NCBI RefSeq assembly: GCF_016863135.1
Contig: NZ_BOOH01000021.1
Location: 186,001 to 250,000 of the forward strand
Direction of reading: 5' to 3'
Origin: Planobispora longispora
Lineage (GTDB): Bacteria > Actinomycetota > Actinomycetes > Streptosporangiales > Streptosporangiaceae
DNA length: 64,000 nucleotides
Below, piece by piece: positions 44,033 through 53,490 of the stretch. The translations under genes and the position numbers were made by a program. Position 1 is the stretch's first letter; every line of letters starts with the position of its first letter. Below the pieces are notes generated by a model, which was not told where the DNA came from, made no database searches, and worked only from the letters and a program-made list of their open reading frames with translations.

Positions 44033-45361
44033 GTGATCTCGGATAGGAAGCGTCTGACGCAGCTGGTGCCGCGCACTTTGCTCCGCATGGCCGTGTGGAG
44101 CCTGTGCCTGATCATCATCGGCTGGGCCGTGTCCTACGTCGCGCAGGGCGTGGCCGCCCTGCGGATCGTGGCGCTGCCCGTGGCCATCGCGTTCCTGTTC
44201 ACCGCGCTGCTGTTCCCGATCACCCGCAGGCTCCGGACGGCGGGCATGCGGCCGATCTACGCGACCTGGGTCAGCATGCTGATCGCCTTCACGGTGCTGG
44301 GCGGCACCGGGTGGATCATCGGGGTGCGGGCCAACGAGGAGTTCCCCCGGCTGGTCAGGCAGGTCCAGGAGACCGCCGACGAGGTGCAGACCTGGCTGCA
44401 GACCGGTCCGCTGCACCTGCAGCCCACCCAGATCTCCACCTGGGTCAGCAACATCGCCGCGCAGGTCACCAAGCAGCAGACCGTTCTCACCGGCGCCACC
44501 GTGGCGCTGGAGGTGCTCGCCTCGATCGTCCTGCTGCTGTTCGTCACGTTCTTCCTGCTCAAGGACGGCGACCGGATCTGGGCCTGGTTCCTCAAGGCGT
44601 TCGGCTCGGCCACGCCCCGGGTGGACCGGGCCGGGCGGGCCGCCTGGGTGACGCTCTCGCACTACGTGCAGGGCACCGTGGCGGTGGCGGCGGTGCACGG
44701 TGTGATCATGGGCATCGTGCTCGCCGGGATGGGCGTGCCGCTCTGGGCGCCCCTCGCGGTGCTGATCTTCCTGGCCAGCTTCATCCCCATCGTCGGCATC
44801 TTCTTCGCCGGGGCCGTCGCCACGCTGGTCACCCTCGGCGCCCAGGGCCCGATCTACGCTTTGATCTTCGTGGGCATCCTGGTGGTCGAGCAGCAGCTGG
44901 AGAACCACGTGCTGCAGCCGCTCATCGTCGGCCGGGCGCTGAACTTCCACCCGTTGGCGATCATCCTGGTGCTGGCCGTGGGCGGCATCGTGGGCGGCAT
45001 CGCCGGGGCCGCGGTGGCGGTCCCGGTCGCGGCGGTCATCTACCGGGCGGTGCCCGAGCTCCTGAGCGATCCGCCGGTCGCCCTCCCGCCGGGAGCGGCG
45101 CCCCTGCTGGCGGGAGACTCCGAGGCGCCGCCGCCGGCCCCCGCGCCGCCGACCGACCTCGTGCCGCAGGCGGACCCCGCGCAGCCCGCGGGGCGCGCGG
45201 AGTCCGGGGAGGCGACGGATCCGAAGGGCGCCGTGCCGCCCGCGGAGCCCGCCGCACCGGACACGGCGCCCGGCCCGGCGGTTCCGGGCGCGCCCGATCC
45301 GGCGGCCGATCCGGCGCAGGCGGCTCCGGGTGCGCCGTCCGGGACCTCCGAACCCCGGTGA
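44033..45361 (+). CDS. AI-2E family transporter
   Basis: A 442-residue membrane protein of the AI-2 exporter / PerM family with about eight helices. The first are WSLCLIIIGWAVSYVAQGVA and IVALPVAIAFLFTALLFP. The central VALEVLASIVLLLFVTFFLLKDGDRI is the conserved motif region of the family. The final helices are LAVLIFLASFIPIVGIFFAG and LAIILVLAVGGIVGGIAGAA. The C-terminal 90 residues are Pro/Ala-rich and probably cytoplasmic. Members include Na+/H+ antiporters and permeases of unknown substrate, so AI-2 export is not implied. It may be preceded by a leader with a short Cys-rich ORF. Confidence 0.88.
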   Translation: MISDRKRLTQLVPRTLLRMAVWSLCLIIIGWAVSYVAQGVAALRIVALPVAIAFLFTALLFPITRRLRTAGMRPIYATWVSMLIAFTVLGGTGWIIGVRANEEFPRLVRQVQETADEVQTWLQTGPLHLQPTQISTWVSNIAAQVTKQQTVLTGATVALEVLASIVLLLFVTFFLLKDGDRIWAWFLKAFGSATPRVDRAGRAAWVTLSHYVQGTVAVAAVHGVIMGIVLAGMGVPLWAPLAVLIFLASFIPIVGIFFAGAVATLVTLGAQGPIYALIFVGILVVEQQLENHVLQPLIVGRALNFHPLAIILVLAVGGIVGGIAGAAVAVPVAAVIYRAVPELLSDPPVALPPGAAPLLAGDSEAPPPAPAPPTDLVPQADPAQPAGRAESGEATDPKGAVPPAEPAAPDTAPGPAVPGAPDPAADPAQAAPGAPSGTSEPR

Positions 45362-45387
45362 GTGCGGAATCGTCCCAGCCCAGCCGG

Positions 45388-45393
45388 TAACGT
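45388..45393 (+). promoter_or_regulatory. -10 element TAACGT, leaderless candidate
   Basis: TAACGT ends 8 nt before GTG 45402 of the thioesterase gene, within the 40 bp after the AI-2E-family gene. Confidence 0.35.
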
Positions 45394-45401
45394 TCTGCCC
45401 C

Positions 45402-45956
45402 GTGACCCGTTCCACCATCACCACGCCCCCGCCCGGGGCGACGCTCCCGCAGCCGCTTCCCGGAGCGCCCGCCCCCGGCTCCTCGCTCGGCTCGCACTAC
45501 AGCCGCTGCTTCGGCTGCGGCGAGAAGCAGCCGACCGGCCTGCACCTGTCCGCCGTCACCCCCGACGGAGTCTCGGTGACCGCCGGGTTCGTCGTGGGGG
45601 AGGCGCACCAGGGCGCGCCGGGCCTCGCGCACGGCGGTGTGCTGGCCGCGGCGATGGACGAGGTCATCGGCATGTCCGTCTGGCTGTTCCAGCGTCCCTA
45701 CGTCACCGGGCGGCTGGAGACCGACTATCTGGCGCCGGTCCCGGTGGGCTCCGCCCTCCACCTCCGCGCCTGGTGCACCGGCATGTCCGGCCGGAAGGCA
45801 TATCTTGAAGCCGAGGGCCGGATCGGCTCCCCGGACGGTCCCGTCGCCGTGCGGGCCGCCGCGCTCTTCATCGAGGTCGGCATGGAGCACTTCGCCGAGC
45901 ACGGCGACGCCCAGGCCATCGCCGACGAGCACCACGAGTACGAGGTGAACCCGTGA
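45402..45956 (+). CDS. PaaI-family (hotdog-fold) thioesterase
   Basis: A 184-residue hotdog-fold protein. The PaaI/YiiD-type helix is LAHGGVLAAAMDEVIGMSVW, where Gly-Gly and the Asp form the active-site region. The sheet strands include GVSVTAGFVV, VGSALHLRAWCTG and VAVRAAALFIEVG. The first 25 residues are proline-rich. The likely reaction is hydrolysis of acyl-CoA thioesters, substrate unknown. The stop overlaps the GTG of dut. In Streptomyces a similar thioesterase gene precedes dut, as I recall. Confidence 0.85.
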   Translation: MTRSTITTPPPGATLPQPLPGAPAPGSSLGSHYSRCFGCGEKQPTGLHLSAVTPDGVSVTAGFVVGEAHQGAPGLAHGGVLAAAMDEVIGMSVWLFQRPYVTGRLETDYLAPVPVGSALHLRAWCTGMSGRKAYLEAEGRIGSPDGPVAVRAAALFIEVGMEHFAEHGDAQAIADEHHEYEVNP

Positions 45957-46396
45957 CGCGCAATGTCGAGGTGCTGATCCACCGGCTCGACGCCGGGCTG
46001 CCGACGCCCTCCTACGCGCATCCGGGGGACGCGGGCGCCGACCTGTACGCCGCGACGGACGTCGAGCTGCTCCCGGGCGAGCGGGCGATCGTGGGCACCG
46101 GGGTGGCGATCGCCCTGCCCGATGGGTACGCCGCGTTCGTCCACCCCCGGTCCGGTCTGGCCGCCAAGCACGGGGTGACGATGGTCAACGCGCCTGGCAC
46201 CGTCGATGCGGGGTACAGGGGTGAGATCAAGGTGACGCTGATCAACACCGATGCCAAGGAGGCCGTACGGCTGCGCAGAGGTGACCGCATCGCGCAGCTC
46301 GTCATCCAGAAGGTGGAGAAGGCGGTGTTCTACGAGGTGGACCGGTTGCCCGGATCGGCGCGCGGCGCCGACGGGTTCGGGTCCACCGGCCGCTGA
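45953..46396 (+). CDS. dut: deoxyuridine 5'-triphosphate nucleotidohydrolase (dUTPase)
   Basis: A 147-residue trimeric dUTPase that hydrolyses dUTP to dUMP and pyrophosphate, keeping uracil out of DNA. All five motifs are visible: PGDAGADLYA, the second PRSGLAAKHG, the uracil-binding and catalytic NAPGTVDAGYRGE, RRGDRIAQLVIQ and the C-terminal P-loop-like GADGFGSTGR. The GTG overlaps the preceding stop (GTGA). Normal length for the family. Confidence 0.96.
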   Translation: MTRNVEVLIHRLDAGLPTPSYAHPGDAGADLYAATDVELLPGERAIVGTGVAIALPDGYAAFVHPRSGLAAKHGVTMVNAPGTVDAGYRGEIKVTLINTDAKEAVRLRRGDRIAQLVIQKVEKAVFYEVDRLPGSARGADGFGSTGR

Positions 46397-46466
46397 GCGG
46401 GCTGCCGCGCCGGTCGGCGGTCCGCGGCCGTCGAGCCGTCAACAATCGTCAAGGAGCGTGAGGAAG

Positions 46467-47135
46467 ATGTTCGGACGCCGCAAGGAGAGACAGCACGCGG
46501 AGGCCCCTGATCCCGCGGAGGAGGTCGAGCGCACCCCCACGCGGGAGTCCGGTCCGTGGGACGCCGACGAGCCGCACCCGGCGCGCGAGCGGGTCGACCT
46601 CGGCGGGCTGCTCCTGCCGGTCGACCCCGGGTTCGAGATCCAGCTCACCGTGGAGGGCGACCGCATCTCGGGCGCGGTCGTCCTCTTCCAGGAGAGCGCC
46701 CTGCAGGTGCAGGCGTTCGCCGCGCCCAAGCGGAACGGCATCTGGGACGAGGTCCGCGGTGAGGTGGCCGCGGCGGTGAAGAACGCCGGCGGCACGTGCG
46801 AGGAGCGTCAGGGGCCGTTCGGCGCCGAACTGGACGCGCGGATCCCGGACAACGGGGTCTCCCAGCCGGTCCGCTACCTGGGGGTCGACGGGCCGCGCTG
46901 GCTCCTGCGGGCGGCGATCAGCGGGCGCGCCGCCCTGGACGCCGAGGTGGCCGCGACGCTGGAGGACGTCGTCCGCGACATCGTGGTGGTCCGCGGTGAC
47001 GGGCCGATGGCGCCGCACGAGTCGATCGAGCTGCGCCTGCCCGCCGAGGCGAGGCAGGCGATGGGGCAGCAGGAGCAGGGAAGGCCCGACCTCAACCCCT
47101 TCGAGCGTGGTCCGGAGATCGCCGAGACCCGCTGA
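46467..47135 (+). CDS. DUF3710 domain protein
   Basis: A 222-residue conserved actinobacterial protein of unknown function. The first 45 residues are charged and disordered (FGRRKERQHAEAPDPAEE). The DUF3710 core follows: VDLGGLLLPVDPGFEIQL, then SGAVVLFQESALQVQAFAAPKR, WDEVRGEVAAAVKNAGGTCEE and VRYLGVDGPRWLLRAAISGRAA. No membrane helix or metal site is seen. The ATG has AAGGAGCGTGAGGAAG upstream. It lies directly after dut and before the OB-fold gene, the same order as in other actinobacteria as I recall. Confidence 0.87.
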   Translation: MFGRRKERQHAEAPDPAEEVERTPTRESGPWDADEPHPARERVDLGGLLLPVDPGFEIQLTVEGDRISGAVVLFQESALQVQAFAAPKRNGIWDEVRGEVAAAVKNAGGTCEERQGPFGAELDARIPDNGVSQPVRYLGVDGPRWLLRAAISGRAALDAEVAATLEDVVRDIVVVRGDGPMAPHESIELRLPAEARQAMGQQEQGRPDLNPFERGPEIAETR

Positions 47136-47183
47136 CGTGCCGGATCGCGTACGCTGATTCGACACGTTCGCAAAGGAGAGGTC

Positions 47184-47576
47184 GTGAGTTCGCAGGAACC
47201 GCATAAAAAACGCGGATTGCGAGGTTTCTTCCAGCGGCTGGCGACGAGCCAGGCCGAGCTGGAGGCCGACGAACTGCAGCAGGACCTCGATCGGCACGGT
47301 GCCACGCCCATCGCCTCGTGCGGTGGGCGTCGCCGCTTCTGCGTCACCGGTACACTGCGGACGGTGACCTTGCGACCCCGGGGCGGCGCGCCGGCGCTCG
47401 AAGCGGAGCTCTACGACGGCTCCGACGTGATCGACCTGATCTGGCTGGGCCGCCGGAAGATCGCCGGCATCGAGCCGGGCCGGATGGTGCTCGCCGAAGG
47501 GCTGGTGAGCATGCAGGACGGTCGCAAGGTGATGTTCAATCCTCGGTATGAGCTGCGCCCGGTGAACGGGGCGTGA
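47184..47576 (+). CDS. OB-fold nucleic-acid-binding protein
   Basis: A 130-residue protein. Residues 1-45 are helical and basic, and residues 50-128 form an OB-fold: RRFCVTGTLRTVTLRPRGG, LEAELYDGSDVIDLIWLGRRK, EPGRMVLAEGLVSMQDG. This resembles the nucleic-acid-binding OB module of RecG/tRNA anticodon type. The GTG follows AAAGGAGAG. It probably belongs to the dut-DUF3710 transcription unit, although a TACGCT element lies about 25 bp upstream of that ribosome-binding site. The target nucleic acid is not known. Confidence 0.82.
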   Translation: MSSQEPHKKRGLRGFFQRLATSQAELEADELQQDLDRHGATPIASCGGRRRFCVTGTLRTVTLRPRGGAPALEAELYDGSDVIDLIWLGRRKIAGIEPGRMVLAEGLVSMQDGRKVMFNPRYELRPVNGA

Positions 47577-47583
47577 GTGATCC

Positions 47584-48285
47584 ATGGGCCCGGAACCGGC
47601 GAGCTGGAAGACGATGAACGATAAGACGACCATCTCCGAGCAGGCGGCCGCGCACGACACGGTGGAGGCCGCGATCCGGGGGCAGCTGGCCAAGGCGTTC
47701 GGCGGCATCCGCGGCGTCATCGAAGCGGCGGTGCCCACGGCCGCCTTCACCGTGATGTGGGTCGTCACGGCGCAGCTCCAGCTCTCGCTGATCGTCAGCG
47801 CCTCGGCGGCGGTGCTGCTGCTGGTGGTCAGGCTGGTGCAGCGCTCGACGCCGCAGTACGTCCTCAACAGCCTGATCGGCATCGGCATCGGCTGGTTCTT
47901 CGCCACCCGCACCGGCGAGGCCAAGGACGTCTACCTGCCCGGCATCCTCTACAACGCGGGCTACTCCGTGGTGATGCTGATCTCGATCGTCACCCGGTGG
48001 CCGGTGGTCGGCTTCCTGATCGGCTCGGTCACCGGCGATCCCACCGCCTGGCGCAACGATCCGGCCGTGGTGAAGCTCTGCACCAAACTCACCTGGATGC
48101 TGATGATCCCGTGCGTGGTCCGGGTGGCCGTGCAGGCCCCCGTCTACCTGATCGGCGGGAACGACGCCGTGGCCGAACTGGGCCTCCTCAAGATCGTTAT
48201 GGGCTGGCCGCTGCAGATCGCCGCCCTCGGCGCCATGGTCTGGCTGCTGACCCGGGGCCGCACCCCGGTCCAGCCCGCCTCCTGA
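47584..48285 (+). CDS. DUF3159 domain membrane protein
   Basis: A 233-residue integral membrane protein with about five hydrophobic helices: PTAAFTVMWVVTAQLQLS, VSASAAVLLLVVRLVQ, SLIGIGIGWFFATRTG, SVVMLISIVTRWPVVGFLIG and LQIAALGAMVWLLTRG. The polar EAKDVYLPGILYNAGY and DPTAWRNDP motifs are conserved in DUF3159. The family is actinobacterial and of unknown function. Start choice is uncertain: ATG 47584 lies directly after the OB-fold stop, and ATG 47614 (MNDKTTISEQ) is the alternative. It faces a terminator at 48397-48423. Confidence 0.85.
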   Translation: MGPEPASWKTMNDKTTISEQAAAHDTVEAAIRGQLAKAFGGIRGVIEAAVPTAAFTVMWVVTAQLQLSLIVSASAAVLLLVVRLVQRSTPQYVLNSLIGIGIGWFFATRTGEAKDVYLPGILYNAGYSVVMLISIVTRWPVVGFLIGSVTGDPTAWRNDPAVVKLCTKLTWMLMIPCVVRVAVQAPVYLIGGNDAVAELGLLKIVMGWPLQIAALGAMVWLLTRGRTPVQPAS

Positions 48286-48326
48286 CCGCCCCGTCGTACG
48301 GCCGGGAGCGCCGCAAGCGCCCGCGG

Positions 48327-48406
48327 CCGTCGTCCCGGGTGGGGAGCCGTCGTCCCGGGTGGGGAGCCGTCGTCCCGGGTGGGGAGCCGTCGTCCCGGGT
48401 GGGGAG
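48327..48406. repeat. 20-bp tandem repeat, four copies, feeding a terminator stem
   Basis: Four identical units (CCGTCGTCCCGGGTGGGGAG) run directly into the hairpin at 48397. The end of the last copy forms the left arm of that hairpin. Confidence 0.9.
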
Positions 48407-48423
48407 ACGGGTTCTCCCCACCC
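48397..48423. terminator. bidirectional hairpin terminator
   Basis: A perfect 11-bp stem (GGGTGGGGAGA) with a 5-nt loop, between the convergent DUF3159 and trkA-like genes. Upstream repeat units could pair with the same right arm. Confidence 0.85.
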
Positions 48424-48430
48424 GCGGCCG

Positions 48431-49096
48431 TCACCTCGGATGCGGGGACAGGAGCTGGGCCAGCTCGTCCTCGACCTCCTGGGTGGCCACGAACATCAGC
48501 TCGTCGCCGGCCTCCAGCGGGTCGTCGGCGGTGGGGACCAGCACCCGGCCCTCGCGCAGGATCGCGACCAGGGCGGTGTCGGTCGGCCACGGCACCGAGC
48601 CGGCGCGCTGGCCGACCACCGGGGCGTTCTCCGGGAGGGTGAGCTCGACCAGGTTGGCCTGGCCCTGGCGGAAGGTCATCAGGCGGACCAGGTCGCCGAC
48701 GCTCACCGCCTCCTCGACCAGCGCGCTCAGCAGGCGCGGGGTCGAGACGGCGACGTCCACCCCCCACGACTCGTTGAACAGCCACTCGTTCTTGGGGTGG
48801 TTGATCCGGGCGACCACGCGCGGCACGCCGTACTCCGTCTTGGCCAGGAGCGAGACCACGAGGTTGACCTTGTCGTCGCCGCTGGCGGCCACGACCACGT
48901 GGCAGTCGGTCAGGCCGGCCTCGTCCAGCGAGGAGATCTCGCAGGCGTCGGCGAGCAGCCACTCCGCCCGGGGAACCGAATCGATCTTGATGGCCTTGGG
49001 ATCGATGTCGATCAGGAGGACCTCGTGGCCGTTCTCCAGGAGCTCGGCGGCGATGGAGCGGCCGACCGCGCCGGCGCCCGCGATGGTGACGCGCAT
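48431..49096 (-). CDS. TrkA-family (RCK) potassium-uptake regulatory protein
   Basis: A 221-residue cytoplasmic regulator. The N-terminal Rossmann domain has the nucleotide motif IAGAGAVGRSIAAEL and an acidic strand end (VLLIDIDPKAIK), which would bind NAD(H) or ATP. The C-terminal TrkA-C domain begins near residue 140 (LVELTLPENAPVVGQRAG, EAGDELMFVATQ). Such proteins gate K+ channels and transporters. The ATG overlaps the stop of the second trkA-like gene (TGATG). It is encoded with that gene and both face the KimA-like permease. Confidence 0.92.
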   Translation of the reverse strand: MRVTIAGAGAVGRSIAAELLENGHEVLLIDIDPKAIKIDSVPRAEWLLADACEISSLDEAGLTDCHVVVAASGDDKVNLVVSLLAKTEYGVPRVVARINHPKNEWLFNESWGVDVAVSTPRLLSALVEEAVSVGDLVRLMTFRQGQANLVELTLPENAPVVGQRAGSVPWPTDTALVAILREGRVLVPTADDPLEAGDELMFVATQEVEDELAQLLSPHPR

Positions 49097-49761
49097 CAGT
49101 AGTCCTCCTCCGGGGCCCCGGACAGCGCCTTGTTGATGCGGTCCATGTCGTTCTCGGCGGCCATGACGTGCAGGATGTCGCCCTCCTGCACCATCGAGTC
49201 GTGCCGGGGCAGCAGGGTCTCGCCCATCCGGTTGACGAAGGCCAGGCGGGTGCCCACGGCCTCCTCCAGGTCCTTGGTCCGCGTGCCGATCCAGCCGGGG
49301 TGGTAGGCCACCTCGGCCAGCACGACGGTCCCGGTCGGGTCGCGCCAGAGCGGCTCGGCGCCCTCGGGGAGCACCCGTCGCATGATCTGGTCGGCGGTCC
49401 AGCGGACCGTGGCCACCGTGGGGATGCCCAGGCGCTGGTAGACCTCGGCGCGCCGGGAGTCGTAGATGCGGGCCACGACGTTGTCGACGCCGAACGTCTC
49501 GCGGGCGACCCGGGCGGAGATGATGTTGGAGTTGTCGCCGCTGCTCACCGCCACGTAGGCGCCGGCGGACTCGATGCCGGCCTCCTCCAGGACGTCGCGG
49601 TCGAAGCCGATCCCGGTCACCCGGCGACCCCGGAATCCGGCGCGCAGGCGCCGGAACGCCTGCGGATCCCGATCGATGATCGCGACTGAGTGGCCGCTGT
49701 CCTCCAGGATGTGCGCCAGGGTCGAACCCACCCGGCCACACCCCATGATCACGATATGCAT
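49096..49761 (-). CDS. TrkA-family (RCK) potassium-uptake regulatory protein
   Basis: A 221-residue protein with the same layout as the gene after it: Rossmann motif VIMGCGRVGSTLAHIL, then DRDPQAFRRL, and a C-terminal TrkA-C domain (TVVLAEVAYHPGWIG, VQEGDILHVMAAENDMDRI). Two RCK proteins encoded in tandem are usual for actinobacterial K+ systems (CeoB/CeoC-like). The ATG at 49761 follows a GGGGGAG site. It is divergent from the permease gene at 49940, with 178 bp between them. Confidence 0.92.
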   Translation of the reverse strand: MHIVIMGCGRVGSTLAHILEDSGHSVAIIDRDPQAFRRLRAGFRGRRVTGIGFDRDVLEEAGIESAGAYVAVSSGDNSNIISARVARETFGVDNVVARIYDSRRAEVYQRLGIPTVATVRWTADQIMRRVLPEGAEPLWRDPTGTVVLAEVAYHPGWIGTRTKDLEEAVGTRLAFVNRMGETLLPRHDSMVQEGDILHVMAAENDMDRINKALSGAPEEDY

Positions 49762-49924
49762 GCTCCCCCGCCGGTCGAGTCGAGGCGGATCTCGTCTTCC
49801 GATGTGTTTGACTGGTGCCGTCCCCGCCGATCTCCACCCCGTCGCGGGCGGAGCTGCCGGTCGTGGCACTAGCCAGTATGGCCCCGTTCTGGAGCGTCGC
49901 GTCAGTGGGCCGGGGGGTGGGCCG

Positions 49925-49930
49925 CTAGCA
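49925..49930 (+). promoter_or_regulatory. -10 element TAGCAT, leaderless candidate
   Basis: TAGCAT ends 9 nt before GTG 49940 of the permease gene. No ribosome-binding site is visible. Confidence 0.3.
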
Positions 49931-49939
49931 TCGGCAGAC

Positions 49940-52012
49940 GTGCCGAAAGCGACGGACCTTACCAAACGCCTGTTCATCGGGCGTGCGCTGCGCAGTACGC
50001 AGCTGCATGAGCAGTTGCTCCCCAAGCGTATCGCGTTGCCCGTCTTCGCCAGCGACGCACTCTCCTCGGTGGCCTACGCCCCGCAGGAGATCCTCGTCAT
50101 CCTCTCGCTCGCCGGGCTGTCGTTCTACAACTTCAGCCCCTGGGTCGCGGCGGCCGTCGTCGTGGTGCTGCTGACGGTCGTCGCGTCCTACCGGCAGAAC
50201 GTGCACGCCTACCCCAGCGGGGGCGGCGACTACGAGGTGGCCAACGTCAACCTGGGCCGCAACGCCGGTCTCACCGTCGCCAGCGCGCTCATGGTCGACT
50301 ACGTGCTCACCGTCGCGGTGTCCGTGGCGAACGGCGTCGACTACGTCGGAGCCACGATCCCGTTCGTCGCCGAGCACAAGCCGCTGGTGGCGATCGCCAT
50401 CGTCGGCGTGCTGACGCTGGTGAACCTGCGGGGCATCCGCGAGTCCGGGGTGGCCTTCGCGATCCCCACCTACGCCTTCATGGCCGCGGTCCTCGGCCTG
50501 ATCGTCTGCGGCTTCTTCCGGCTCTACGTCCTGGGCGACGAGCTGCGCGCGCCCACCGCCAACTACGAGATCATCGCCGAGCAGACCAACCTGACCTCCT
50601 TCGCGGCGGCCTTCCTGATCCTGCGCGCCTTCTCCTCCGGCTGCGCCGCGCTGACCGGGGTCGAGGCCATCAGCAACGGCGTGCCCGCCTTCCGCAAGCC
50701 CAGGAGCAAGAACGCCGCCAAGACGCTGCTGATGATGGGCCTGATCGCGGTGACGATGTTCAGCGGCATCGTCACCCTGGGCCTCGCCTCCGGCGTCAAG
50801 CTCGCCGAGCCCGCCTACGCGGCCCGCGACGTGCTCATCGACGGCCACCCCGCCGGGGTCGACTACCACCAGCAGCCGATCATCGCGCAGGTCGCCGAGG
50901 CGGTCTTCGGCAGCGGGTCGCTCTTCTTCTACGCCGTCGCCGCCGTCACCGCGCTGATCCTGTTCCTGGCCGCCAACACCGCCTACAACGGCTTCCCGGT
51001 GCTCGGCTCGATCCTCGCCCAGGACCGCTACCTCCCCCGCCAGCTGCACACCCGGGGCGACCGGCTGGCCTTCTCCAACGGCATCGTCATCCTGGCGGCC
51101 GGGGCCGTCCTGCTGCTCTGGGGCTTCCAGGCCGACGTCAGCCGCCTGCTCAACCTCTACATCGTCGGCGTGTTCGTGTCGTTCACGCTGAGCCAGATCG
51201 GCATGGTCCGGCACTGGAGCCGGCACATGAAGACCGAGCCCGACACCGGGGCCCGGCTGCGGATGCAGCGCTCGCGGGCCATCAACTTCTTCGGCGGCGT
51301 CATGACCGGCCTGGTGCTGGTGGTCGTGCTGGTCACCAAGTTCACCCACGGCGCGTGGATCGTCTGCGTGGCCATGCCGCTGCTCTTCCTGATGATGAAG
51401 GGCATCCACCGCCACTACGAGAACATCGCCCGCGAGCTCTCGGTGGACGACGACTCCCAGACGGACGAGTCGATGCTGCCCGCCCGCAACCACGCCGTCG
51501 TCCTGGTCTCCAAGATCCACAAGCCGACCCTGCGCGCCCTGGCCTACGCCCGCGCGACCCGGCCCTCCACGCTGGAGGCGGTCACCGTGGGCGTGGAGGG
51601 CGAGGAGGCGCGGGCCCTTCAGGAGGAGTGGGAACGGCGGGGCATCCCGGTGCCGCTGAAGACGCTCGACTCGCCCTACCGGGAGATCACCCGGCCCATC
51701 CTGGAGTACGTCAAGTCGCTGCGCCGCCGTTCGCCGCGCGACGTGGTGAGCGTCTACATCCCCGAGTACGTCGTCGGCCGCTGGTGGGAGCACATCCTGC
51801 ACAACCAGAGCGCGCTGCGGCTGAAGGGCCGCCTGCTCTTCCAGCCCGGCGTGATGGTGATCAGCGTGCCCTGGCAGCTGCACTCCTCCGACCGCCTCAA
51901 GGGCCGCCCCGAGCCCTTCGCCCCCGGCGCGGTCCGCCGCCCCTGGCACGAGGCCGCCCGCAAGGAGGCGGCGCGCAAGGAGATGGCCCGGGAGGGCGAC
52001 GGCAAGGCATAA
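49940..52012 (+). CDS. APC-superfamily permease, KimA-like potassium transporter
   Basis: A 690-residue membrane protein with about 12 helices and a C-terminal cytoplasmic domain of roughly 200 residues. The start of the transport core (LPVFASDALSSVAYAPQEILV), then SYRQNVHAYPSGGGDYEVAN and VDYVLTVAVSVANGVDY match the KimA/YdaO class of K+ importers rather than amino-acid permeases. The C-terminus (HAVVLVSKIHKPTLRALAYA) is USP-like. In Bacillus, KimA binds cyclic di-AMP through this domain. Divergent pairing with two TrkA-type proteins supports K+ uptake. The GTG start has no ribosome-binding site but a TAGCAT 9 nt upstream. Confidence 0.85.
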   Translation: MPKATDLTKRLFIGRALRSTQLHEQLLPKRIALPVFASDALSSVAYAPQEILVILSLAGLSFYNFSPWVAAAVVVVLLTVVASYRQNVHAYPSGGGDYEVANVNLGRNAGLTVASALMVDYVLTVAVSVANGVDYVGATIPFVAEHKPLVAIAIVGVLTLVNLRGIRESGVAFAIPTYAFMAAVLGLIVCGFFRLYVLGDELRAPTANYEIIAEQTNLTSFAAAFLILRAFSSGCAALTGVEAISNGVPAFRKPRSKNAAKTLLMMGLIAVTMFSGIVTLGLASGVKLAEPAYAARDVLIDGHPAGVDYHQQPIIAQVAEAVFGSGSLFFYAVAAVTALILFLAANTAYNGFPVLGSILAQDRYLPRQLHTRGDRLAFSNGIVILAAGAVLLLWGFQADVSRLLNLYIVGVFVSFTLSQIGMVRHWSRHMKTEPDTGARLRMQRSRAINFFGGVMTGLVLVVVLVTKFTHGAWIVCVAMPLLFLMMKGIHRHYENIARELSVDDDSQTDESMLPARNHAVVLVSKIHKPTLRALAYARATRPSTLEAVTVGVEGEEARALQEEWERRGIPVPLKTLDSPYREITRPILEYVKSLRRRSPRDVVSVYIPEYVVGRWWEHILHNQSALRLKGRLLFQPGVMVISVPWQLHSSDRLKGRPEPFAPGAVRRPWHEAARKEAARKEMAREGDGKA

Positions 52013-52081
52013 CCTTTCTAGACGGCTCTGCGGCGGCAGGGAGGAACTCACAGGCGACGACACGACGGGACGACGGGGACG

Positions 52082-53329
<1,248 letters not shown>

Positions 53330-53431
53330 GCCCTGACCTGGCGTGATGCAACGCGTAATCCCCGGCGATCCCCGGGGATCCCTGGCGTTCCTGCAAGATC
53401 ATGACGCATGCGCAGCGCACGATCATGAAAT

Positions 53432-53471
53432 CGCCCCCTGGGGATCCTCCGGCCAGCGCTCCCGGGGGGCG
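53432..53471. terminator. hairpin between convergent genes
   Basis: An 11-bp stem with one wobble (CGCCCCCTGGG and CCCGGGGGGCG) and an 18-nt loop, just before the convergent stop of the GH18-like gene. A perfect GATCCCCGGGGATC palindrome lies at 53367-53380. Confidence 0.5.
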
Positions 53472-53490
53472 GCGTAGATCCCCGCGTGTC

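Noticed and set aside
49762-49939. Cyclic-di-AMP (ydaO-type) riboswitch before the KimA-like gene
   Set aside because: No recognisable ydaO conserved segments in 178 bp, and the -10 element lies too close to the start to leave a leader.
53330-53490. Small gene in the gap after the TrmA-like gene
   Set aside because: Only palindromes and GC-rich hairpins are seen; no start with a ribosome-binding site and no codon bias.
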